A stretch of 64,000 nucleotides of DNA from CALODP01 sp942492055 (GTDB lineage: Bacteria > Bacteroidota > Ignavibacteria > Ignavibacteriales > Melioribacteraceae), in contig CALODP010000023.1 in NCBI GenBank assembly GCA_942492055.1, positions 62,001-126,000 on the forward strand, written 5' to 3'. Shown one piece after another: positions 46,501 through 55,118 of the stretch. A model generated the notes under the pieces. That model made no database searches. It was not told where the DNA came from and saw only the letters and a program-made list of their open reading frames with translations. Every line of letters begins with the position of its first letter. Position 1 is the stretch's first letter. A program made the translations under genes and the position numbers.

Positions 46501-46880
46501 ACTCATTCACAGATAGCAAACCGGTGGAAGGGAAGATAGTTTATCGATTGAAACAGATCGATTTCGACGGGAAGTACGAATATTCCAAAGAGATAGAAGT
46601 ATCTTACGAATCGGTAAAAGAATTCTCATTGGATCAGAACTATCCGAATCCATTTAACCCGACTACAAACATTAGCTTTAAGCTGGCCGAAAGTGGAAAA
46701 GTAAGTATAAAGATCTTCAACGCGATCGGTCAGGAAGTAGCAGAGCTTGTAAACAAAACAATGGAAGCCGGAAGACATGAAGTAACCTTTAATGCTTCTA
46801 ATTTACCATCCGGAACATATTTCTGCCAAATGAGAGCGGGTAGTTTTACGAAGACATCAAAGATGTTGTTGATAAAATAG
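43551..46880 (+). CDS. Large secreted GLUG/LamG protein with T9SS C-terminal domain
   Basis: 1109 residues. Signal peptide (VVFSQ). Residues 90-270 hold GLUG-type repeats (GGLIGYICS, GGLVGENLAYISNSYATG, IGGLVGSS, VGGLVGENS). A LamG/concanavalin-like lectin domain follows at about 465-650 (ALSFDGVDDYVKV, WYHVATVYNGSTYKMYVNGS, EIDEVRIWNDART). Then a beta region with SAWDNAENWSDG, the same module as its neighbours and a type IX sorting domain. Likely a surface adhesin or carbohydrate-binding protein; no catalytic motif seen. Confidence 0.85.
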   Translation: MVRRVLLLISLLFSSVVFSQTAVQPAGAGTVESPYEIATLDNLYWLTQNSDKWNAEYVQTADIDAFPTSTWDAGKGYSPIGNSTTNFTGNYNGQGYKITGLTINRTGENYIGLFGLVIGSTIQNIGLENVSVTGGARLGALLGSGDQGALVRNCYATGEVSSSSRFSGGLIGYICSVYEMSYVKNCYCECNVTLKGSLKDYCGGLVGENLAYISNSYATGNIVGGLDRIGGLVGSSRSSGSIENCYALGSVEGNTNVGGLVGENSELSTKNSFWNVDTDGITGNVSGDNNFGATGKTTAELKNVATYTNTATAGLAKAWDFVANPNNDNLNEDLWNIDGARNDGYPYQTWQYATAPVLTTTLASSIANTSATFGGNVTSSGGAEVTERGIVFSSFNSNPTVGDLGVMNEVIGSGTGSFSSTISSLEEASTYFYRAYAKNMKGIAYGEVKRVTLKGQPVMSNALSFDGVDDYVKVTNNPTVQPTTAFTLEAWVKIKSNTHSEAIIDNGIAEGGTNAGGGYFLGLEVNGIKKFRAWTYNGPIYPDNRTVLTSKDEFELNKWYHVATVYNGSTYKMYVNGSEAASANLTGAINYTNVGEFGLHIGAYMDNNENYRFDGEIDEVRIWNDARTLSELRDNMMCSIDPTEANLVAYYRFNQGSGSNLIDLTSNSNDGILTNMNEETSWTDSESFNTWLGKASSAWDNAENWSDGVPTAGDNVGLYKWSEASECEISGNPVFNNLNVVSGATPVLSSPITVNGKLIVDGTLSLNGQIITLGENGYLSEGSGILSGNTGSIQTTRNLSNLTSENVAGLGAEITTLADMGSTTVIRQHTPGGSMGISRKYQIIPTNNAGLDATLVFHYYDTELNGLAESELMLFKSTDNAKWTEQFGSIVNTTENTLTLSGIDGFSYWTAASTGTGESLPVELSSLTATIVKGKIALSWETITEENNHGFEIERAALETGKDKIYEKIGFIEGNGNSNSVKVYSFTDSKPVEGKIVYRLKQIDFDGKYEYSKEIEVSYESVKEFSLDQNYPNPFNPTTNISFKLAESGKVSIKIFNAIGQEVAELVNKTMEAGRHEVTFNASNLPSGTYFCQMRAGSFTKTSKMLLIK

Positions 46881-46884
46881 ATAT

Positions 46885-46910
46885 TAGCGGAAGGTTTAGC
46901 CCTTCCGCTA
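46885..46910 (+). terminator. Perfect hairpin after the GLUG/LamG gene
   Basis: 10-bp stem TAGCGGAAGG/CCTTCCGCTA with a 6-nt loop; no T-run. Confidence 0.6.
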
Positions 46911-46963
46911 TTAAAGTAGCGAGTATGAATAGTTAATATTACACTACAAAAAAAGGAACATGA

Positions 46964-48751
46964 ATGAAAACAAATTACTGTATGCAAATTAGAAGAGTAA
47001 TGATAGCTCTTCTTATTATGTTCGGATCTATTTATGCGCAAAAAATCGGTATAGGGGCCAGTACCGGTCACGGAATAGCTTGTGACGTTAATGGTGTTGT
47101 TTTTACGTGGGGAAGTAATTATCACGGGGAATTGGGAAATAATACCTTGCAAAGAGAGTATTTTCCGATTGATATCAGTGAAATGGGTGCTCTTGCAGGG
47201 AAAACTATTGTTGATGTAACAAGCGGAGCTAATTTTTCATTGGCGATCGATAATACCGGAAAAGTTTACTCATGGGGATTAAATGAAAACGGACAGTTAG
47301 GAAATAGTTCTACTACAAGAAGTCTTATTCCGATTACCGTAAGCTCATCTGGTGCTCTAAACGGAGTTGAAATAACTTCTATTAGTGCCGGATGGGGACA
47401 TGTAATTGCTTTGGATAATAATGGTAAGGTTTACGGTTGGGGGGCAAACGCCTACGGTATGATTGGTAATAATAGTACTGAGAAGTGTTTGACCCCTGTT
47501 GATGTGAGCGGAAGTGGCGCATTGGCCGGAAAGAAAATAGTTCAAATTTCCGCTACCGGCTTGCACTCAATGGCACTTGACGAAAACGGAAAAGTTTACA
47601 CATGGGGCTTCAATCACTACGGACAGCTTGGAAACGGTAATAATACTGATAGTAAAATACCTGTAGATATTAGTGGTCTCGGTGCCTTGAATGGCAAGAC
47701 TATTGTAAGAATCGGAACAGGTGAAAATCATTCTCTTGCAGTTGATAGCGAAGGAAAAATATACGCATGGGGTAGTAACAGTAGCGGGCAACTGGGAGAT
47801 AACAGAGAATCCGGTCAGAGTTGCAATCTCCCGAAAGAGATTACTGCTTATGGGGCATTAAGTGGTAAAGTACTAGTTGATGTAGCCGGTGGTGACCGCC
47901 ATTCTTTGGCTCTCGATAACGAAGGAAAAGTTTACTCGTGGGGAGTTAATTATTACGGAACACTTGGGAACAACACTACTACTCTAAGTGATATTCCGGT
48001 AGCAATAAGTACATTTGGCGCAATTGCAGGTAAAAATATCATCCAAATCTTTTCCGGATCCAGTTTTTCCTCCGGTTTGGGAAATGACGGAAAAATATAT
48101 GTTTGGGGAGAAAATAGTAACGGACAACTTGGAATTGGTATGGGGAGCAACCAGCTTGTTCCCGTTGAGTTAACAACTACTGTATTACCTGTAGAATTAT
48201 CTTCCTTTTCTTGCTCAATGGTTGAAGGAAAAGTAGCGTTAAGTTGGGAAACAGTTACTGAACGAAATAACCACGGTTTCGAAATCGAACGCGCTTCCGT
48301 AGAAAAAGGTAAAGCATTTGAGAAAATCGGATTTGTGGAAGGTAATGGTAACAGCAATTCCGTTAAAGTCTATTCATTCATAGATAACAAACCTGAGGAA
48401 GGAAATGTTATTTATCGTTTGAAACAGATTGATTTCGACGGAAAGTACGAATATTCCAAAGAGATAGAAGTTTCTTACGAAGCAGTAAAAGAATTCTCAT
48501 TGGATCAGAATTATCCTAATCCATTTAACCCGACTACAAACATCAGCTTTAAACTAGCTGAGAGTGGGAAGGTAAGAATAAAAATCTTTAACGCAATCGG
48601 TCAGGAAGTTGCGGAGCTTGTAAACAGAACAATGGAAGCCGGAATACACAATGTAACATTCAACGCTTCCAATTTACCATCAGGAACATATTTTTGCAAA
48701 ATGACTGCAGGTAGCTTCACCAAAACCAGTAAAATGTTATTGATCAAATAA
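46964..48751 (+). CDS. Secreted RCC1-repeat protein with T9SS C-terminal domain
   Basis: 595 residues. Signal peptide (FGSIYAQ), then about seven RCC1-like repeats over residues 25-400 (e.g. SLALDNEGKVYSWGVNYYG, SMALDENGKVYTWGFNHYG) that would make a seven-bladed beta propeller. The beta module and type IX sorting domain are close copies of those in the two genes upstream. Bacterial RCC1 proteins are mostly extracellular and of unknown binding partner. Confidence 0.88.
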   Translation: MKTNYCMQIRRVMIALLIMFGSIYAQKIGIGASTGHGIACDVNGVVFTWGSNYHGELGNNTLQREYFPIDISEMGALAGKTIVDVTSGANFSLAIDNTGKVYSWGLNENGQLGNSSTTRSLIPITVSSSGALNGVEITSISAGWGHVIALDNNGKVYGWGANAYGMIGNNSTEKCLTPVDVSGSGALAGKKIVQISATGLHSMALDENGKVYTWGFNHYGQLGNGNNTDSKIPVDISGLGALNGKTIVRIGTGENHSLAVDSEGKIYAWGSNSSGQLGDNRESGQSCNLPKEITAYGALSGKVLVDVAGGDRHSLALDNEGKVYSWGVNYYGTLGNNTTTLSDIPVAISTFGAIAGKNIIQIFSGSSFSSGLGNDGKIYVWGENSNGQLGIGMGSNQLVPVELTTTVLPVELSSFSCSMVEGKVALSWETVTERNNHGFEIERASVEKGKAFEKIGFVEGNGNSNSVKVYSFIDNKPEEGNVIYRLKQIDFDGKYEYSKEIEVSYEAVKEFSLDQNYPNPFNPTTNISFKLAESGKVRIKIFNAIGQEVAELVNRTMEAGIHNVTFNASNLPSGTYFCKMTAGSFTKTSKMLLIK

Positions 48752-48758
48752 GATTACT

Positions 48759-48788
48759 GAGCCATGTTCTTCTGAATGTGGCTCGGAT
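48759..48788 (+). terminator. Terminator-like hairpin after the RCC1 gene
   Basis: 11-bp stem (two G-T pairs) from 48759-48769 and 48774-48784, loop TTCT, then GGATTTT. Confidence 0.6.
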
Positions 48789-48919
48789 TTTGTCTTCCCG
48801 ATGATTATCAATCTTGTATCTGAAATTTATTCCTCGGAATTAACTATATATCCTCTTCCTTTTTATTAGCTTTAATCTAATGCTTTATTTTTTTTTGATT
48901 TAGTTGAGTTAACCTTGAT

Positions 48920-49155
48920 TTCCATCTCATAAATAACGAATGACACTTTCTTAATGGAGAGTTGCGTAGAATAAATGATCGTTTACATCGGTTTAATAAT
49001 GAGTTACATTCGATAAATAGAAAGTTACAGCGGTTAAATGAAGAGTTACATGGATTAAATGCCCGTTTACAGTTGTTTAATGGCAATTTACACCGGATTA
49101 TTAGAGAGTGGCGAATGCTAAATGGATAGTTGCTCCGGTTAGTTTATAAGTTACT
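48920..49155 (-). repeat. Diverged 21-bp phased array, about 12 units
   Basis: A TTAC(A)-type anchor recurs at 48920, 48941, 48962, 48983, 49004, 49025, 49046, 49067, 49088, 49109, 49130 and 49151: exactly 21 bp each time with no indel, though units differ at many positions. On the minus strand the units read TGTAAC-TCTT-CATTT, resembling the TGTCAC-ACTT-CCATT units at 40.9 kb. A 69-residue minus-strand frame here is a by-product of the period. Confidence 0.8.
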
Positions 49156-49611
49156 TTCAGTTAACCTTCGTTAATTTTCAAAATCTATGAAATTCGAACG
49201 GTTTTACCTCTTTTTCGATCCAATCAGTTAAATTCCTTCATGAATAAGTTATCTTTTCATTAGTCGAGAAGCAGAAGTAAAATAGTAATTACTGTAATGA
49301 ATTTAGCTGTAAAGGACTATTTCTTCTGTCATGTTAGTCTTATTTTAATTAAGAGTAGATTAAAATTTTGCTAAAAGTAAAAAAAAGTTGTCGGAGGCGT
49401 TGCATATTCGAAAAAAAATTATAATCTTAGTGGAACTTTTTAACAATCAACCGGAAAGTTGTTGTTACGATGACAAACTATTACACATATAATTTTGGGA
49501 AACTGAAATTTAATCCTCTGCTCCTCAGGCCGTGTCCTGATCACTAACGTCCTATCCAGTATTTAACGATTCATATAAATTTACTTCATAACATAAGAGA
49601 GGAATTTTATC
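49156..49611. other. Intergenic region upstream of glmS
   Basis: About 450 bp. AT-rich, with no gene recognised. No glmS ribozyme core could be identified by eye. Confidence 0.45.
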
Positions 49612-51447
49612 ATGTGCGGTATAGTTGGCTATATCGGTACAAGAAATTCCATTCCAATATTGATAGAAGGGCTTAAAAGGCTCGAGTACCGTGGGTACGA
49701 TTCTGCCGGAATTGGAGTTATCGAAGATGGTAAACCGATAATTATCAAAAGTAAGGGAAAAGTCTCCCAACTTCAGGAGAAGCTTGGGAATGGAAACGGG
49801 CATTGCGCTACCATAGGTTTGGCACATACCAGGTGGGCAACGCACGGAGCACCGAATGAGATAAACGCTCATCCTCATACGAACGGGGACAAGTCTATCT
49901 TTCTCGTACATAACGGTATAATCGAAAACTTCTCGATACTAAAAGAAGAATTGCAAAAGAGTGGTGTTAACTTTACTTCGGATACCGATTCGGAGGTGAT
50001 TGTTCATCTGATAGAGAAGTATATAAAGATGGATAACGATCTTTTCACCGCTACAAGAATCGCCTTGAACGAGGTGGAAGGGACATACGGAATTGTAGTC
50101 GCTTCGGTAAATGAGCCGGACAAACTGGTTGTTGCGAGAAAAGGTGCTCCTCTTGTAATCGGAATCGGAGAGAACGAAAACTTTATCGCTTCGGATGTAA
50201 GCGCGTTGATTGCTCATACGAGTCAGGTTGTTTACTTGGAAGATGGTGAAGTTGCCGTAGTAACCAAAGAAGGATTCAAGGCTAAAACCATAGCCGATAA
50301 AGATATAGAAAAGGTTGTTCACGAAGTAACCTTGAAATTGAATGAACTTACCCGGGGGGAATATCCTCATTATATGTTGAAGGAGATAATGGAACAGCCT
50401 CATTCCGTTACTAACTCTTTCAGAGGAAGACTTCTCTTCGGGGAAGGGATTACCAAACTGGGTGGCTTGGAAGGCTACGAGGAGCGAATAACAAAATCGA
50501 AGAGAATAGTTATTTGCGCTTGCGGAACCTCATGGCACGCAGGATTGGTCGGTGAGTATATGATAGAGCAATATGCCGGAATTCCTGTTGAAGTGGAATA
50601 CGCCTCCGAGTTCAGATATAGAAATCCGATAGTTTCCGAGGATGATACGATTCTCTTTATATCTCAAAGTGGTGAAACTGCCGATACTCTTGCCGCAATG
50701 AAAGAGGCAAAGAGACGAGGGGCTTTGGTCCTTGGAATTTGTAATGTAGTAGGAAGTACCATTGCCAGAGAATCGGAAGCTGGAGTTTATATTCACGCCG
50801 GTCCGGAGATTGGGGTTGCCTCAACCAAGGCTTTTACATCTCAGATAACAGTACTCGCGTTAATTACGTTGTTGATTGCGCGTAGGAAGTCTCTGAGTCT
50901 TGTAGACGGACAAAGCATTATTCGTGAATTGGATCAGATTCCCGGAAAGATTACGGACATATTGAAACTGAGCAATCATATAGAAGCAATAGCGGATATA
51001 TTTAAGGATGCCAAGAATTTTCTCTATCTCGGAAGGGGATATAATTTCCCTGTAGCTCTTGAAGGAGCATTAAAGCTGAAAGAGATCTCTTATATTCACG
51101 CCGAAGGATATCCGGCCGCAGAGATGAAGCACGGACCGATTGCGTTGATAGATGAGAAGATGCCGGTTGTTTTCATCGCCCCGAAAGATTCGGTTTACGA
51201 GAAAGTGATCAGTAATATTGAGGAAGTTAAGGCGAGAAACGGAAAGATAATAGCCATCGCGAGCGAGACTGACGATAAGATAGATACGCTGGTAGATTAC
51301 ACAATTAAGATCCCTGATACGATCAGGATGTTTATGCCGATATTAACGTCGATACCGTTACAATTATTGGCTTATCATATAGCTGTTAAGAAAGGTTTGA
51401 ACGTTGATCAACCTAGAAATTTAGCTAAAAGCGTAACTGTTGAATAA
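49612..51447 (+). CDS. glmS: Glucosamine-6-phosphate synthase (isomerizing)
   Basis: 611 residues. N-terminal glutaminase with nucleophile Cys2 (MCGIVGYIG) and HTRWATHG; two SIS sugar-isomerase domains (CGTSWHAGLVGEYM, SQSGETADTLAAM; LGRGYNFPVALEGALKLKE) and the C-terminal PRNLAKSVTVE. It makes glucosamine-6-phosphate from fructose-6-phosphate and glutamine, the first step to UDP-GlcNAc for the wall, LPS and amino-sugar polymers. A COG2403-type gene follows 16 bp later. Confidence 0.97.
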   Translation: MCGIVGYIGTRNSIPILIEGLKRLEYRGYDSAGIGVIEDGKPIIIKSKGKVSQLQEKLGNGNGHCATIGLAHTRWATHGAPNEINAHPHTNGDKSIFLVHNGIIENFSILKEELQKSGVNFTSDTDSEVIVHLIEKYIKMDNDLFTATRIALNEVEGTYGIVVASVNEPDKLVVARKGAPLVIGIGENENFIASDVSALIAHTSQVVYLEDGEVAVVTKEGFKAKTIADKDIEKVVHEVTLKLNELTRGEYPHYMLKEIMEQPHSVTNSFRGRLLFGEGITKLGGLEGYEERITKSKRIVICACGTSWHAGLVGEYMIEQYAGIPVEVEYASEFRYRNPIVSEDDTILFISQSGETADTLAAMKEAKRRGALVLGICNVVGSTIARESEAGVYIHAGPEIGVASTKAFTSQITVLALITLLIARRKSLSLVDGQSIIRELDQIPGKITDILKLSNHIEAIADIFKDAKNFLYLGRGYNFPVALEGALKLKEISYIHAEGYPAAEMKHGPIALIDEKMPVVFIAPKDSVYEKVISNIEEVKARNGKIIAIASETDDKIDTLVDYTIKIPDTIRMFMPILTSIPLQLLAYHIAVKKGLNVDQPRNLAKSVTVE

Positions 51448-51463
51448 CAAAAAGGAGTCAATT

Positions 51464-52783
51464 ATGGCTAGAAAAAACGTACTAATCATGGGCGCCGCAG
51501 GGCGTGATTTCCACAATTTCAACGTTTACTTCAGAGATAACGAAGATTATAATGTTGTAGCTTTTACCGCGACACAAATTCCTAATATTGACGGAAGAGA
51601 ATATCCGGCCGAATTAGCCGGCAATTTATATCCTAACGGAATAAAGATATACGAAGAAGCGGAATTAGAAAGATTAATAAAGGAATTCAAAGTTGATGAA
51701 GTAGTTTTCTCATATTCGGATGTTCCTTTTAATTATGTAATGACAAAAGCTTCCATAGTAAACGCTGCCGGTATCTCCTTCCGATTATTAGGTGGGGAAG
51801 AGACAATGGTTAAGAGTACAAAACCTGTTGTTTCCGTATTGGCAGTAAGAACCGGTTGCGGAAAATCGCAGACTTCAAGAACAATCGTAAGATTATTAAG
51901 AGAAGCCGGAAAGAAAGTTGTAGCTATTCGTCATCCTATGCCTTACGGTGATTTGGTAAAACAGAAAGTACAACGTTTCGCAACATTGGAAGATCTTAAA
52001 ACTCACGAATGTACTATTGAAGAGATAGAAGAATACGAACCACATATAGCATTGGGCGGAGTGATATATGCCGGCGTTGATTACGAAGCAATCTTAAGGG
52101 AAGCAGAAAAAGAAGCTGACGTAATATTATGGGATGGCGGAAATAATGATATGTCATTTTACAAAGCGGATGTGACCTTTACTGTAGTAGATCCTCACAG
52201 ACCAGGTCACGAATTGACATATTATCCGGGGAATACATCCTTAAGAATGGCAGACGCCGCAGTAATCAATAAAATCGACTCGGCAGACGCAAAAGATATA
52301 TTAACCGTAATTAACAACATCAAAGCGGTTAATCCGGACGCAACCATCATCGAAGGGGCATCACCATTAACAGTAGACGATCCGTCAGTGATCAAAGGGA
52401 AAAGAGTATTGGTAGTGGAAGACGGCCCGACCTTAACACACGGCGAAATGAAATACGGAGCGGGAACAGTAGCGGCTCAGAAATTGGGCGCGAAAGAAAT
52501 AGTAGATCCGAGACCTTATACGGTTAAATCGATTACAGAAACTTACGAGAAATATCCGAATATCGGAGTTTTGCTGCCGGCAATGGGATATGGCGATCAG
52601 CAAATGAAAGATCTCGAAGAGACAATAAACAAAGTAGAATGCGACTCAGTAGTAATAGGAACACCAATTGACTTGGGTAGAATATTGAATATCAATAAAC
52701 CATCTACCCGAGTCATGTATGATTTACAAGAGATAGGCGCTAACACCATCGAGACAGTACTTAAGGAAAAAGGTATCTTATGA
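51464..52783 (+). CDS. COG2403-type P-loop protein (cyclic 2,3-diphosphoglycerate synthetase-like)
   Basis: 439 residues from ATG 51464 (AAAGGAG upstream). N-terminal Rossmann-like part (VLIMGAAGRDFHNFNVYFRD), P-loop AVRTGCGKSQTSRTI near residue 128, VILWDGGNNDMSFYKAD as a Walker-B-like region, VVDPHRPGHE, and AAVINKID. This matches the predicted GTPase family COG2403 that includes archaeal cyclic 2,3-diphosphoglycerate synthetase. The bacterial role is not established. It overlaps arcC by 4 bp and sits with argF-type OTC, so a link to carbamoyl phosphate metabolism is likely. Confidence 0.8.
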   Translation: MARKNVLIMGAAGRDFHNFNVYFRDNEDYNVVAFTATQIPNIDGREYPAELAGNLYPNGIKIYEEAELERLIKEFKVDEVVFSYSDVPFNYVMTKASIVNAAGISFRLLGGEETMVKSTKPVVSVLAVRTGCGKSQTSRTIVRLLREAGKKVVAIRHPMPYGDLVKQKVQRFATLEDLKTHECTIEEIEEYEPHIALGGVIYAGVDYEAILREAEKEADVILWDGGNNDMSFYKADVTFTVVDPHRPGHELTYYPGNTSLRMADAAVINKIDSADAKDILTVINNIKAVNPDATIIEGASPLTVDDPSVIKGKRVLVVEDGPTLTHGEMKYGAGTVAAQKLGAKEIVDPRPYTVKSITETYEKYPNIGVLLPAMGYGDQQMKDLEETINKVECDSVVIGTPIDLGRILNINKPSTRVMYDLQEIGANTIETVLKEKGIL

Positions 52784-53727
52784 AAAAACTAGCTGTTGTT
52801 GCTTTTGGCGGTAACGCGTTGCTTCGCGGCAATGAGCTCGGAACAATTGAACAGCAGGAAAAGAATGCGTATGATACATGTGTCAAGGCAGTTGAATTGG
52901 TGAAAAGCGGTTATAATTTGATTATAACACATGGTAACGGACCGCAAGTGGGTAATATTCTGTTGCGGAACGAAGCCGGTTATAATACATATAAAATACC
53001 CAAAATGCCTCTAGATATCTGTGTGGCCGATTCCCAAGGGGGAATCGGCTTTATGATCGAAAGGCAGCTCCGAAATGTCTTGGAAGAGCAGGGTATTGAT
53101 AAGAGTGTAGTCACATTCGTTACACAGGTTTTGGTTGATATAAATGATCCTGCTTTTAATAATCCCACTAAACCGGTAGGTCCTTTTTACCTGAAAGAGG
53201 AAGCGGATTTACTGGCTGCCAGTAATAAGTGGGTATTTAAGGAAGACGCGCGTAAGCGCGGATGGAGAAGAGTAGTACCCTCTCCGAAACCGATAGATGT
53301 TTATAATAAAGAAATAATAAAGAAATTAGCCGAGGAAGGGAATATCGTTATAGCCGTCGGTGGAGGCGGAGTGCCGGTTTTCAAGCATGAGAATAATTAT
53401 CTCGAAGCATTGGAAGCGGTAATAGATAAGGATTTAGCTTCGGCATTGTTAGCAAGTCAGATAGGAGCCGATGAACTCTATATAGTAACGGACGTTCCGA
53501 AAGTTTATGTGAATTTCAACACGAAAAATCAAAAAGCTTTGGATAAGGTTACAACCGAAGAAGCTTTGGAATATCATAAAAACGGAGAGTTCGGAGCGGG
53601 AAGTATGGGCCCTAAGATTCTCGCGGCGGTAAAATTTGTAAGTAATGGTGGGACTCAAACCATCATTACCGAAGCGGATCAGCTTCAATATGAAGACTGC
53701 GGTACGAGAATTGTGAAAACAAATTAG
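52780..53727 (+). CDS. arcC: Carbamate kinase
   Basis: 315 residues, amino-acid kinase fold: FGGNALLRG, THGNGPQVGNILLRNEAG, GGGGVPVF, IDKDLASALLA, FGAGSMGPKILAA. It converts carbamoyl phosphate plus ADP to ATP, CO2 and ammonia, or runs in reverse. It overlaps the COG2403-type gene by 4 bp (ATGA). Confidence 0.95.
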   Translation: MKKLAVVAFGGNALLRGNELGTIEQQEKNAYDTCVKAVELVKSGYNLIITHGNGPQVGNILLRNEAGYNTYKIPKMPLDICVADSQGGIGFMIERQLRNVLEEQGIDKSVVTFVTQVLVDINDPAFNNPTKPVGPFYLKEEADLLAASNKWVFKEDARKRGWRRVVPSPKPIDVYNKEIIKKLAEEGNIVIAVGGGGVPVFKHENNYLEALEAVIDKDLASALLASQIGADELYIVTDVPKVYVNFNTKNQKALDKVTTEEALEYHKNGEFGAGSMGPKILAAVKFVSNGGTQTIITEADQLQYEDCGTRIVKTN

Positions 53728-53801
53728 CATAACACTAAGATTAAAAGTATATTCGTTGTTGCTTTTTTATTACATGCTAGAAAAAAATTGGAGTGTGAAC
53801 A

Positions 53802-54734
53802 ATGGCAGTTAATATGAAGGGCAAAAGCCTTATCTCAATTAACGATTTGACTCTCGAAGAGATTTACGAAATTTTTGATGTCGCCAAAACTTTGAAGCAA
53901 AAGCTTATAACAGGCGAACCTCATAAAGTATTGGAAGGCAAGACTCTTGGAATGATCTTCTCTAAGCCTTCAACTAGAACCAGAATATCTTTCGAAACCG
54001 GTATTTACCAATTAGGTGGAATCGGAATGTATTTCGGTCCTAACGATTTGCAATTAGGAAAAAGTGAAAACATTCATGATACCGCAAAAGTACTTTCAAG
54101 ATATTTGAGTGGTATTATGATAAGAACATTCGCACATCAGGATGTTATTGATTTGGCAAGATACGGAAATATTCCGGTAATCAACGGATTGACTGACTTG
54201 TTACATCCTTGTCAGGTACTAACAGATCTTTTCACAATTCTCGAAAAGAAAAGAACCTTCAAGAATTTGAAGATGGCTTATTTGGGTGATGGTAACAATA
54301 TGGCTCATAGTTTGTTACACGGATGCTCCAAAGTAGGTTTGGATTTGGTTATCGCTTCTCCATCGGGCTATATGCCACAGAAAGAGATAGTAGATAACGC
54401 GATGGCAAACGCCAAATATATGGGTAGTAAAATAGAAATCATGGAAGACCCTGTTGCAGCGGTTAAAGACGCGGATATTATTTATACCGACGTTTGGGCA
54501 AGTATGGGACAGGAAAGCGAAGCGCAAGAAAGAAGAAACCATTTCATGAAATATCAGATAAATCCTGAATTGGTAGCAAACGCGAAAGATGATTATCTGT
54601 TCATGCATTGTTTGCCGGCTCACAGAGGTGACGAAGTAGTTGATGAAGTAGCTGATTCAACAAATTCGGTCATTTTTGATGAGGCTGAAAACAGATTGCA
54701 TACCCAGAAAGCAATTATGGCTTTAGTAATGTAA
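53802..54734 (+). CDS. argF: Ornithine carbamoyltransferase
   Basis: 310 residues. Carbamoyl phosphate site SKPSTRTR, HPCQ at TDLLHPCQVLTD, ornithine-binding DVWASMGQE, and the catalytic Cys loop HCLPAHRG. Forward use makes citrulline for arginine; reverse use would release carbamoyl phosphate to the neighbouring carbamate kinase (arcB role). No arginine deiminase gene is present in the window, so direction is open. Ribosome site TTGGAG. Confidence 0.94.
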   Translation: MAVNMKGKSLISINDLTLEEIYEIFDVAKTLKQKLITGEPHKVLEGKTLGMIFSKPSTRTRISFETGIYQLGGIGMYFGPNDLQLGKSENIHDTAKVLSRYLSGIMIRTFAHQDVIDLARYGNIPVINGLTDLLHPCQVLTDLFTILEKKRTFKNLKMAYLGDGNNMAHSLLHGCSKVGLDLVIASPSGYMPQKEIVDNAMANAKYMGSKIEIMEDPVAAVKDADIIYTDVWASMGQESEAQERRNHFMKYQINPELVANAKDDYLFMHCLPAHRGDEVVDEVADSTNSVIFDEAENRLHTQKAIMALVM

Positions 54735-54746
54735 AATAAAAAATCA

Positions 54747-54773
54747 GGCGGAGTATAAAATCCGCCTTTTTTT
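54747..54773 (+). terminator. Rho-independent terminator after ornithine carbamoyltransferase
   Basis: Stem GGCGGA/TCCGCC with an 8-nt loop and a run of T. Confidence 0.92.
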
Positions 54774-54822
54774 CTTTTGTTTTTTTCTAAAAATAATTTT
54801 AGATTTCGCTTCTTAAAAAAAG

Positions 54823-54898
54823 GGGCAGATAGCTCAGTCGGTAGAGCAAAGGACTGAAAATCCTTGTGTCGGCGGTTCGATTCCGTCTCTGCCCACCA
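54823..54898 (+). tRNA. tRNA-Phe (anticodon GAA)
   Basis: Full cloverleaf: acceptor GGGCAGA/TCTGCCC, D arm with GCTCAGTCGGTAGAGC, anticodon stem AAGGA/TCCTT with loop CTGAAAA (GAA at 54856-54858), T loop GGTTCGATTCC, and encoded CCA. Confidence 0.97.
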
Positions 54899-54930
54899 AA
54901 AAGAGAGATCGATTTTCGGTCTCTCTTTTT
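54899..54930 (+). terminator. Terminator after tRNA-Phe
   Basis: Stem AGAGAGA/TCTCTCT (54902-54908, 54920-54926) flanked by A and T runs, so it could act on both strands. Confidence 0.85.
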
Positions 54931-55061
54931 TTTGATATTCTTCTAACACCGAAAGAGATTTTATTATTCCTCTTAAATTAGTAACTTAATTCCTTAATAT
55001 TTTCTATCTCTCAAAAAGTAATATCCTTTAATAATTCTATTGATATATTATTGCATTATTT

Positions 55062-55083
55062 TGGCACGGAATTTTGTTATAAT
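55062..55083 (+). promoter_or_regulatory. Candidate promoter of the GH9 gene
   Basis: TGGCAC followed by TTGTT one base beyond sigma-54 spacing, and an overlapping extended -10 (TG-T-TATAAT, 55075-55083). Either could be used. Confidence 0.4.
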
Positions 55084-55118
55084 ATTCTACTGATATTTCA
55101 TATTGAAAAGGATTTTTA

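Noticed and set aside
48877..49086. 69-codon minus-strand frame with a heptad of Cys.
   Set aside because: It mirrors the 21-bp DNA period. No ribosome site or independent evidence of coding.
49156..49611. Possible glmS ribozyme in the region before glmS.
   Set aside because: No ribozyme core was recognisable by eye; the ribozyme is mainly known from Firmicutes.
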